Origin: CAYVAP01 sp964521065
GTDB lineage: Bacteria; Bacteroidota; Bacteroidia; J057
Direction of reading: 5' to 3'
Assembly (NCBI GenBank): GCA_964521065.1
Contig: CAZFPQ010000197.1
Coordinates: forward strand, 1 to 13,774
DNA length: 13,774 nt
The notes beneath the pieces are model-generated. The model did no database searches, was not told the origin of the DNA, and was given only the letters and a program-made list of their open reading frames with translations. Below, piece by piece: positions 6,476 through 12,764 of this stretch. Every line of letters begins with the position of its first letter. Position 1 is the first letter of the stretch. The translations under genes and the position numbers were made by a program.

Positions 6476-7615
6476 ATGCGTGTTCGCAACTGGTTACTTC
6501 TCAGCATTCTGCTGATTTTTGTTTCACCTATCCTGGCTCAACATTCGCCCCATGAAGAGGAGGCCCATCACCAAGAGGCCGACCATGCAGCTAGCAACCA
6601 TCACGAAGAGGAGTATAACCCCTCCGATCAGATCCTGCACCACATCATGGATTCCCACAACTGGGAAATCGTAGAGCCGTTTACTATCAAGCTTCCTTGG
6701 TTCTTTTACAGCAGCCGTGACGGATTCGTCTTCGCCGCCAATGAAGAAGCGTTACTAGAAAAAGATTATCTAGCTCATCACGACCACCTTTATCCCCTGG
6801 CCCCTGGTCAAGGAGCAAACTATCACGCCGATGAGCACGGACACGTACACATAGAAGGCGAAGCCGAAGACTTGGCTGTTGAAGGAGTCACCGTTCTTGA
6901 CCTCTCTCTAACCAAGACCAGTTTGCAGATGATCATCATCATGACTCTGCTGCTGTTGGTTTTCATTGGGGTAGCCAATTCCTACAAGAAAAGAGGGGTC
7001 GCCGCTCCCAAAGGGTTTCAATCTTTGATGGAGCCCCTCGTGGTTTTTGTTCGCGATGAAATCGCTAAGCCTTACTTGCACGACAAAGCGGCTGCGTTTA
7101 CACCCTATCTCCTCACCCTATTTTTCTTCATTTGGTTTTCCAACCTGTTTGGGCTGATGCCCTTCAATTCAAACATTGCTGGCAATATTTCCGTGACCGC
7201 AGCTTTAGCAGTCTTGACCTTCATATTGACTCAGGTCAATGGTTCTAAGGATCACTGGAAGCACGTATTCAATACTCCTGGGGTACCTTGGTGGTTGAAG
7301 TTTGGGGTGCCCTTGATGCCTGTGGTAGAATTCATCTCTCTCTTTACTAAGCCATTTGCCTTGGCCGTGCGTTTGTTTGCCAACATCACGGCCGGTCACT
7401 TCATGGTCTTGGGACTGGTTTCACTCATCTTTATCATGGGCGATGCCGGCGAGAATCCCGCTGGGGCTTGGGGCATCATGCCGCTTTCGGTTCTATTTTC
7501 CGTGATCATCTTCTGTCTGGAAATGATCGTGGCCATCATTCAGCCATACATCTTTACCCTTTTGACGGCGGTATTCATTGGCATGGCCATGGAGACCCAT
7601 GACGATCATCATTGA
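6476..7615 (+). CDS. atpB: ATP synthase F0 subunit a
   Basis: Subunit a forms the proton half-channels against the c ring. At 379 residues it is over 100 longer than the E. coli protein (271). The extra length is N-terminal: a signal peptide (1-21, WLLLSILLIFVSPILA) and a periplasmic His/Glu-rich domain (23-126) with 17 histidines. Membrane helices begin near residue 150 (MIIIMTLLLLVFIGVA). The essential arginine is R299 in FALAVRLFANITAGHF, and Q356 matches E. coli Gln252. The residues aligned with E. coli Glu219 and His245 are H308 and E349, that is, exchanged. Three further histidines end the protein (THDDHH). A long N-terminal extension of this kind is familiar in Bacteroidota. It starts 35 bases after the atpI-like gene and is followed by an 87-base gap before atpE. 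Confidence 0.97.
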   Translation: MRVRNWLLLSILLIFVSPILAQHSPHEEEAHHQEADHAASNHHEEEYNPSDQILHHIMDSHNWEIVEPFTIKLPWFFYSSRDGFVFAANEEALLEKDYLAHHDHLYPLAPGQGANYHADEHGHVHIEGEAEDLAVEGVTVLDLSLTKTSLQMIIIMTLLLLVFIGVANSYKKRGVAAPKGFQSLMEPLVVFVRDEIAKPYLHDKAAAFTPYLLTLFFFIWFSNLFGLMPFNSNIAGNISVTAALAVLTFILTQVNGSKDHWKHVFNTPGVPWWLKFGVPLMPVVEFISLFTKPFALAVRLFANITAGHFMVLGLVSLIFIMGDAGENPAGAWGIMPLSVLFSVIIFCLEMIVAIIQPYIFTLLTAVFIGMAMETHDDHH

Positions 7616-7626
7616 TGATTTGACAG

Positions 7627-7650
7627 AAGCCTAAGAGGGCTTTCGTTCTT
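7627..7650 (+). terminator. Weak hairpin with T-rich tail between atpB and atpE
   Basis: AAGCCT (7627-7632) can pair with GGGCTT (7637-7642) around the loop AAGA, with one T-G wobble. A T-rich stretch (TTTCGTTCTTT, 7641-7651) follows. The stem is short, so any termination would be partial. It could instead mark an RNA processing or stability boundary at the 5' side of atpE. Confidence 0.3.
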
Positions 7651-7702
7651 TATCCAACTCATTTGAAATCATTTTCTTCACATATATAATCGTTAGTTAC
7701 TC

Positions 7703-7924
7703 ATGGAGACTATTGGAATTATGGGCGCTGGTATCGGCGCAGGTTTGGCTGCCATCGGCGCCGGTATGGGTATCGGTCGTTTGACCGCTTCTGCTGTTGA
7801 GTCTATCGCTCGTCAGCCTGAAGCTTCTGGTGATATCCGCGGTGCGATGATCATCATGGCAGCTTTCATCGAGGGGGTTGCCCTTTTCGGTGAAGTAATC
7901 TGTCTGTTGGCCGTACTGAGGTAA
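7703..7924 (+). CDS. atpE: ATP synthase F0 subunit c
   Basis: This 73-residue hairpin of two membrane helices builds the rotating c ring. Helix 1 (~3-27) has the Gly-repeat packing motif (GAGIGAG, then GAGMGIG). The polar loop reads SIARQPEA (residues 34-41), and helix 2 (~47-70) carries the ion-binding carboxylate E57 in AAFIEGVALFG. The residue after it is Gly, and position 24, where sodium-type rings have Gln, is Ile. The Na+ ligand set is therefore missing and the ring should carry protons. Gaps of 87 bases on both sides, each with a hairpin, are unusual within an operon and may help set the high c:other-subunit expression ratio (inference). Confidence 0.97.
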   Translation: METIGIMGAGIGAGLAAIGAGMGIGRLTASAVESIARQPEASGDIRGAMIIMAAFIEGVALFGEVICLLAVLR

Positions 7925-7944
7925 GCCCACCACATGTGAAAAAT

Positions 7945-7973
7945 CCGCTGAGGGAATGCCTCAGCGGTATTTT
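7945..7973 (+). terminator. Hairpin between atpE and atpF, possible attenuator or mRNA stabiliser
   Basis: CCGCTGAGG (7945-7953) pairs perfectly with CCTCAGCGG (7959-7967) around the loop GAATG, followed by TATTTT. The stem is strong but the T run is short and interrupted, so I expect partial termination or protection of the atpE 3' end rather than full arrest, since essential genes follow. Confidence 0.55.
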
Positions 7974-8011
7974 CCCTTGAAGCTAGACAATCACTTTTAC
8001 AGAGAAAATAT

Positions 8012-8515
8012 ATGCTCCTCCAATCAATTATAGCACCGGAACCCGGTTTGTTTATCTGGACGACCATCATCTTCTTGGTCTTCTTTTTCTTGCTCAGAGC
8101 CTTTGCATGGAAGCCCATCCTCAACATGATTCATGAGCGGGAAGAGCGCATCGAAGGATCTCTCAAGGAAGCAGAGGAAGCCCGCGAGGCCATGGAAAAG
8201 CTCAAGTCTGACAATGAGGCCTTGATGAAGGAAGCTCGGGCTGAGCGAGACAAACTCCTGCGCGAAGCCAACGACATGCGCGAAAGCATCATCAAAGATG
8301 CCCGCAACGAAGCAGCAGAAGCAGCTGCCCAAGAGCGCGAAAAAGCCAAGCAGCAAATTGAAGCCGAGAAGGTCCAAGCCTTGAACCAAATCAAGGAAAC
8401 GGCCGCCGCCCTGGCCATTGACGTCTCTGAAAAAATATTGCGCAAGCAACTACAAGACAAAGGCGCCCAAGAAAGCTACGCCAAGCAGTTGATCGATGAC
8501 CTGTCTGAGAACTAA
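8012..8515 (+). CDS. atpF: ATP synthase F0 subunit b
   Basis: This is the peripheral stalk subunit that holds F1 against F0 rotation. Its 167 residues comprise a short N-terminus, one membrane helix (~12-32, GLFIWTTIIFLVFFFLLRAF) ending in the WKPIL motif typical of subunit b, and a long charged helix (~40-145) rich in Glu, Ala, Lys and Arg that would form the dimeric coiled coil. The C-terminal part (DVSEKILRKQL and onward) would contact delta. The first residues, MLLQSIIAPEPG, place the helix as expected. It lies 87 bases after atpE, past a hairpin, and 41 bases before atpH. There is only one b gene here, so a homodimeric stalk is likely. Confidence 0.96.
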   Translation: MLLQSIIAPEPGLFIWTTIIFLVFFFLLRAFAWKPILNMIHEREERIEGSLKEAEEAREAMEKLKSDNEALMKEARAERDKLLREANDMRESIIKDARNEAAEAAAQEREKAKQQIEAEKVQALNQIKETAAALAIDVSEKILRKQLQDKGAQESYAKQLIDDLSEN

Positions 8516-8556
8516 GCTGGTCGGCCTATGCTGATTAGCGGTAAGCAAGAAAAATC

Positions 8557-9117
8557 ATGGTAGAAAATCGAATAGGACATCGATACGCAAAATCTGCTTT
8601 TGAACTAGCCGAGGAGCAAGGAAACTTAGATCAAGTGCATGGAGACATGGGCCTGTTTTTGGAGGTTTATGAGCAAAACCGCGATTTCCGGGACATGCTT
8701 CAAAGCCCCATCGTGAACTTGGATGCCAAGCAAAAGATCATTGATCGCATTTTCGGTAGCCACTTCAAGAGTGAATTGATGACCACCTTGGTCGCGCTTG
8801 TGGTTCGCAAAAACCGGGAAATGTATCTGCCTGAAGTGGCTCAATCATTTCTCAGCCTTTATGATGAAGTGAAAGGCATTGCCAGAGGAACCATTGAAAG
8901 TGCCATCCCGTTGAGCGATCAGCAGGTCAAGGCAATTCAAGAAACCTTGGAGAAGAGCACAGGGAAGCGCTTTGAACTGACCGAAGAAGTAAACCCTGAA
9001 TTGATCGGAGGATTTCTCCTGAAAGTAGGAGATACCCAATTTGATGGCAGCGTGGTTTCAGCGCTACGCCGGGCCAAACAACAACTGCTCAAGGGAGCAG
9101 TCAATACCAACTCATAA
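8557..9117 (+). CDS. atpH: ATP synthase F1 subunit delta (OSCP)
   Basis: Delta joins the b stalk to the top of the alpha3beta3 head. The 186-residue protein has the usual opening (NRIGHRYAKSAFELAEEQG), a six-helix N-terminal domain (~1-105) and the family signature near the C-terminus, GGFLLKVGDTQFDGS (151-165) followed by VVSALRRAKQQL. Length is normal (E. coli 177). The ATG start is 41 bases after atpF. The 61-base gap downstream contains a terminator-like hairpin before atpA. Confidence 0.96.
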   Translation: MVENRIGHRYAKSAFELAEEQGNLDQVHGDMGLFLEVYEQNRDFRDMLQSPIVNLDAKQKIIDRIFGSHFKSELMTTLVALVVRKNREMYLPEVAQSFLSLYDEVKGIARGTIESAIPLSDQQVKAIQETLEKSTGKRFELTEEVNPELIGGFLLKVGDTQFDGSVVSALRRAKQQLLKGAVNTNS

Positions 9118-9119
9118 AC

Positions 9120-9150
9120 AACTGGCCGATCGCCAGTTATTCTGTTTTTT
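9120..9150 (+). terminator. Terminator-like hairpin between atpH and atpA
   Basis: AACTGGC (9120-9126) pairs perfectly with GCCAGTT (9132-9138) around CGATC, and a T6 run follows at 9145-9150. This has the layout of an intrinsic terminator, with 5 bases between stem and T run. Complete termination would cut atpA and atpG off from the upstream promoter, so either read-through occurs or atpA has its own promoter. Confidence 0.5.
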
Positions 9151-9178
9151 CTGACTATCAACAACAAAGACTCAAAAT

Positions 9179-10759
9179 ATGCCAGCGGTAAGACCTGACG
9201 AAGTTTCTGCGATCCTCCGGGAGCAGCTTTCCGGATTCAAATCCGCCGCCCAGCTCGAAGAAACCGGGACGGTGCTACAAATTGGAGACGGCATCGCCCG
9301 TATTTATGGACTCACCCACGTACGTGCCGGTGAGCTGATTGAATTTGAAACCGGCCTGAAAGGCATGGTTTTGAACCTAGAAGAAGACAATGTAGGTGCC
9401 GTACTATTCGGAGAATCCGAAGGCATCAAAGAAGGTGATTCGGTCAAGCGTACCGGAGAAATTGCTTCTCTAGAGGTCGGAGAAGGCCTGCTTGGACGTG
9501 TAATTAATCCTTTGGGTGAGCCCATTGATGGCAAGGGCCCTATCTCTGGTGACACCTACGCGGTGCCTTACGAGCGCAAGGCTCCTGGGGTAATTTTCCG
9601 TCAGCCGGTGGATGAACCTCTACAGACGGGAATCAAGCCCATTGACTCCATGATTCCCATTGGCCGTGGCCAGCGGGAATTGATCATTGGTGACCGCGCA
9701 ACTGGTAAGACTGCCATCGCCGTTGACACCATCATCAACCAAAAAGAATTTTACGACCGAGGTGAGCCCGTTTTCTGTGTGTATGTAGCAGTTGGGCAAA
9801 AGGCTTCTACCGTAGCGGCGGTAGTGAAAGCACTGGAAGACAATGGCGCCATGGCCTACACCGTGGTAGTTGCTGCTCCTGCTTCTAATCCTGCTCCCAT
9901 GCAGTTCTTTGCTCCATTTGCGGGTGCTGCGATTGGTGAGTTTTTCCGCGACACAGGCCGCCCTGCTTTGGCCGTATATGATGACTTATCCAAGCAAGCT
10001 GTGGCCTACCGCGAGGTTTCTTTGTTGCTGCGTCGTCCTCCTGGACGCGAGGCCTACCCTGGAGACGTATTCTACCTCCACAGCCGCCTACTAGAGCGTG
10101 CCGCCAAGATCATCGATAACGACGAAATCGCTAGCCAAATGAATGACGTGCCTGATTCTTTGAAAGGCATGGTCAAAGGAGGAGGTTCTCTTACGGCTCT
10201 GCCCATCATCGAGACCCAAGAAGGGGACGTATCCGCATATATCCCTACCAATGTGATCTCTATCACCGACGGCCAGATCTTCCTAGAGTCTGACCTTTTC
10301 AACCAAGGTATCCGCCCTGCGGTAAACGTAGGTATCTCGGTATCCAGGGTAGGAGGTTCTGCTCAGATTAAGCCGATGAAGAAGGTAGCCGGAACCTTGA
10401 AGTTGTCTTTGGCTCAGTACCGTGAGCTAGAGGCCTTTGCTCGCTTTGGTTCTGACTTGGATAAAGTAACCCAGCGCCAGCTAGAGCGCGGAAAGCGCAA
10501 CGTACAGCTCTTGATCCAAAAGCAGTATAGCCCTGTTGCCGTAGAAGAGCAGGTAATTGCCATTTACGCAGCTGGTCAAGGATTTTTGGACCAAGTACCT
10601 GTAGACCGCGTAGCGGACTACGAGCAGCGTTTGGTTACTGAAATGCGCCAAAATTACGCCGAAACCCTAGAAGCCATCCGTACCAAGAAGTGGACCGACG
10701 AGGTACAAGCTCAGGTTAAGGAAGCTGCTGGCAAAGTCGCCAAAGACTTTGAAGCATAG
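9179..10759 (+). CDS. atpA: ATP synthase F1 subunit alpha
   Basis: Alpha is the non-catalytic nucleotide-binding subunit of the F1 head. Its 526 residues include the beta-barrel domain (~25-95), the Walker A loop GDRATGKT (171-178), the Walker B strand ALAVYDDLS (D268, D269) and the alpha/beta signature PAVNVGISVSRVGG (380-393), with the arginine finger R390 that reaches the catalytic beta site. A helical C-terminal domain follows. The segment between ERAAK and GSLTALP (about 310-336) is around seven residues longer than in E. coli, which accounts for part of the extra length (E. coli 513). The N-terminal delta-binding region (VSAILREQLSGF) is intact. The start ATG lies 61 bases after atpH. 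The catalytic partner beta is not encoded in this window. Confidence 0.98.
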   Translation: MPAVRPDEVSAILREQLSGFKSAAQLEETGTVLQIGDGIARIYGLTHVRAGELIEFETGLKGMVLNLEEDNVGAVLFGESEGIKEGDSVKRTGEIASLEVGEGLLGRVINPLGEPIDGKGPISGDTYAVPYERKAPGVIFRQPVDEPLQTGIKPIDSMIPIGRGQRELIIGDRATGKTAIAVDTIINQKEFYDRGEPVFCVYVAVGQKASTVAAVVKALEDNGAMAYTVVVAAPASNPAPMQFFAPFAGAAIGEFFRDTGRPALAVYDDLSKQAVAYREVSLLLRRPPGREAYPGDVFYLHSRLLERAAKIIDNDEIASQMNDVPDSLKGMVKGGGSLTALPIIETQEGDVSAYIPTNVISITDGQIFLESDLFNQGIRPAVNVGISVSRVGGSAQIKPMKKVAGTLKLSLAQYRELEAFARFGSDLDKVTQRQLERGKRNVQLLIQKQYSPVAVEEQVIAIYAAGQGFLDQVPVDRVADYEQRLVTEMRQNYAETLEAIRTKKWTDEVQAQVKEAAGKVAKDFEA

Positions 10760-10799
10760 GAAATTTCTCGGAAGTGGCCGTTTGGTCAATTTCCTTTTT
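10758..10799 (+). terminator. Terminator-like structure between atpA and atpG
   Basis: AGGAAATT (10758-10765, overlapping the atpA stop) pairs perfectly with AATTTCCT (10788-10795), immediately followed by T5 (10795-10799). The 22-base interior can form a small extra stem (GGCC with GGTC, one wobble). The outer stem is AT-rich, so termination would be partial at best. Confidence 0.4.
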
Positions 10800-10820
10800 C
10801 CCATTTTAACCATTCCTTAA

Positions 10821-11714
10821 ATGGCGAATCTTAAAGAAATACGAAATCGGATCAAGACGGTCAAAAGTACCCAGCAGGTGACCAAAGCCATGAAAATGGT
10901 GGCGGCGGCTAAACTGCGTCGTGCTCAGGACCGCATTGTCCAGTTGCGCCCCTATGCCCTGAAACTGAGAGAGATCATTGGAAACGTGGTTTCGGTTCTC
11001 GATGTTTCGGAAATCCCCAGTCCATTGGTGGAGCAGCGCGAGGTAAAGAACATCCTGGTGGTATTGGTTACTTCCAACCGTGGTCTGGCGGGACCTTTTA
11101 ACACCAACATCCTCAAGCATACCACTCAATTCCTGGCCGAGCATCATCAAGCTGATCTAGATGCTGGAAACGTGCAGTTCATTTGCATGGGCCGCAAAGG
11201 TCATGAGTTCATGAAAAAGCGTGGCTATAATGTCAATGGAGGAAACTTCGACGTATTTAGCCAGTTGAGCTTCGATAAGGTAAATGCCGTCAATGACCTC
11301 ATTTTTGAGAAGTTTACTTCTGGTGAGGTGGACAAGGTTTACTTGATGTTCAATGAGTTCAAAAACGTCATGTCTCAGATCCGTCGAGCAGACACGCTGC
11401 TGCCATTGGCCGTAGAAGATCTGGATCAGGCGGATGAAGAGGCAAGTTTGAACTCAGACTATATTTTCGAGCCAGGTCGTGAAGAAATTCTGACTGACTT
11501 GATTCCTCGTGCCCTGCGCATTGCGGTATTCCGTGCGGTATTGGAGTCCAATGCTGCAGAGCAAGGCGCCCGCATGGTCGCCATGGATGCTGCCACCGAA
11601 AATGCCGAGGAACTGCTACGTAGCTTGCGCATTAGCTACAACAAGGCTCGTCAGGCAGCCATTACCAAGGAGATCTTGGAAATCGCTGCAGGTGCAGACG
11701 CCTTGGAGAATTAG
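10821..11714 (+). CDS. atpG: ATP synthase F1 subunit gamma
   Basis: Gamma is the central rotor shaft coupling the c ring to the alpha/beta head. Its 297 residues carry the two conserved ends that form the antiparallel coiled coil: the N-terminal helix IKTVKSTQQVTKAMKMVAA (11-29) followed by AKLRRAQ, and the C-terminal helix containing ESNAAEQGARMVAMDAA (~242-258) and ISYNKARQAAITKEILEI. The central Rossmann-like domain (~75-200) includes LVVLVTSNRGLAGPFN. Length is close to normal (E. coli 287). It lies 61 bases after atpA and is the last gene of the cluster. A strong terminator begins 24 bases after its stop, so no atpD/atpC follows as in the E. coli order. Confidence 0.97.
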   Translation: MANLKEIRNRIKTVKSTQQVTKAMKMVAAAKLRRAQDRIVQLRPYALKLREIIGNVVSVLDVSEIPSPLVEQREVKNILVVLVTSNRGLAGPFNTNILKHTTQFLAEHHQADLDAGNVQFICMGRKGHEFMKKRGYNVNGGNFDVFSQLSFDKVNAVNDLIFEKFTSGEVDKVYLMFNEFKNVMSQIRRADTLLPLAVEDLDQADEEASLNSDYIFEPGREEILTDLIPRALRIAVFRAVLESNAAEQGARMVAMDAATENAEELLRSLRISYNKARQAAITKEILEIAAGADALEN

Positions 11715-11738
11715 AACAAAGTCTTTTACGTTGATAGG

Positions 11739-11774
11739 AACGGGTCACTGCTGGAAAGCAGTGGCTCGTTTTTT
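11739..11774 (+). terminator. Strong intrinsic terminator of the atp cluster
   Basis: AACGGGTCACTGCT (11739-11752) pairs over 14 bases with AGCAGTGGCTCGTT (11757-11770), with two G-T wobbles and a GGAA tetraloop, followed by T6 (11769-11774). This is a classic intrinsic terminator 24 bases after atpG. It separates the cluster from the convergent lipoprotein gene. Confidence 0.9.
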
Positions 11775-11869
11775 GGTGAAATGCTGAGAGACTGAGATAC
11801 GGGGATGAGTGGGGGCGATGACGTTGAGGTAGACTTTTTAGAATTGGAAATAAATTATCTCACATCACA

Positions 11870-12724
11870 TCACATCCAGCCCAATCCTGTTCCTCTGAGA
11901 GGCTGTCGGCGCGAAGCCTTGTCAGGATCTTCCCCGTGCTGGGTCCACCAAGTCAGATAAGCGCCATGCGCCTTGCGAACTTGGGCAGGACTGTTGTAGC
12001 CACTGGGGTTGCCGTAGCGTGTGCCTAAGACCGGAGCTCTCCCCGGTGGCATCATGCCCCCGCGCTGTTCTTGAGTACCCGCTTGCCGGCGAATGGCTTC
12101 GATCAGCCAAAGGGCGGTCACGCCTGCACTGACACTGTCTGGCTGATAGTTTGACCGGGGGTCGCGTGGGTACTGGTGTAAAAAGGTGGTATCAGCCCCG
12201 ACTTCTAGTAGAGAGGGAATATCCTCCCAGGTAAGTTCTGGCAGAAAACTCCAGGTCCAACTGTCCCCTCTAATGGCTGCCACGACTTCTTTCACGGGGA
12301 TGGCCGCAAAGCTTCTTTCTAAGCGTGAAGGATCGGGTAACTCTATGGGTTCTAAATAAAGAATGACTCGGTTACTATCTCCCAATTCTAGTGGTGCCTC
12401 GTTTTCATAATTTCCTCCTGAGGCGGCTAGTGCAGCTATGTAATGTTTACGGTCTGCTTGTAAGCTGTACTGATAGCCTTTTTCACTTATCAAGTTGAAC
12501 GTCAACCGGCCCTCTTCATCGGTCCAAAGGGTGTCCTTGACTTCGGCATCCCCCCCAGGATATGATTTCAAAACTAGTACTGAAGCACTGTCTAAGGGTT
12601 GCTCATTTTCCCGGTTTAATACCGTGACCTCCACGGGAGTCTTGGGTCCACCTCCACATGCCAGCAAGCATAGACAGAGCCCAGCGATAGATAAATAAAA
12701 AACAAAAAGCTTGATTGATTGCAT
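11870..12724 (-). CDS. Lipoprotein with Ig/carboxypeptidase-regulatory-like domain and unknown C-terminal domain
   Basis: The start chosen is ATG at 12722-12724 (284 residues); a TTG two codons earlier is possible. Residues 1-23 form a lipoprotein signal (SIAGLCLCLLAC, lipidated C23), so the protein is anchored in the envelope. Residues ~29-126 look like a carboxypeptidase-regulatory/Ig-type beta sandwich: VEVTVLNRENEQPLDSAS, then TDEEGRLTFNL and RVILYLEPIEL. The rest (~132-284) carries LTWEDIPSLLEVG and GVTALWLIEAIRR, which remind me of a Bacteroidota domain of unknown function (DUF4943 from memory, unverified). The tail AHGAYLTWWTQHG recalls the same family. Nothing suggests enzymatic residues. 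It starts 40 bases after the acyl-CoA synthetase stop in the same direction, so they may share a transcript. Function unknown. Confidence 0.75.
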   Translation of the reverse strand: MQSIKLFVFYLSIAGLCLCLLACGGGPKTPVEVTVLNRENEQPLDSASVLVLKSYPGGDAEVKDTLWTDEEGRLTFNLISEKGYQYSLQADRKHYIAALAASGGNYENEAPLELGDSNRVILYLEPIELPDPSRLERSFAAIPVKEVVAAIRGDSWTWSFLPELTWEDIPSLLEVGADTTFLHQYPRDPRSNYQPDSVSAGVTALWLIEAIRRQAGTQEQRGGMMPPGRAPVLGTRYGNPSGYNSPAQVRKAHGAYLTWWTQHGEDPDKASRRQPLRGTGLGWM

Positions 12725-12764
12725 GCTCAAGGATGGTTTGGAAATCGATAGCTGATGCTAGAAC

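Noticed and set aside
8024..8460. Antisense frames of 109-141 codons across atpF
   Set aside because: Low-complexity Ser/Ala/Leu translations are typical shadows of a charged coiled-coil gene.
8517..8545. Possible stem in the atpF-atpH gap (GCTGGTC with GATTAGC)
   Set aside because: Two wobble pairs, a ten-base loop and no T run; weaker than the other atp gap hairpins.
11861..11876. Short tandem repeat of CACAT near the lipoprotein stop
   Set aside because: Only three copies of five bases; too short to call a repeat element.
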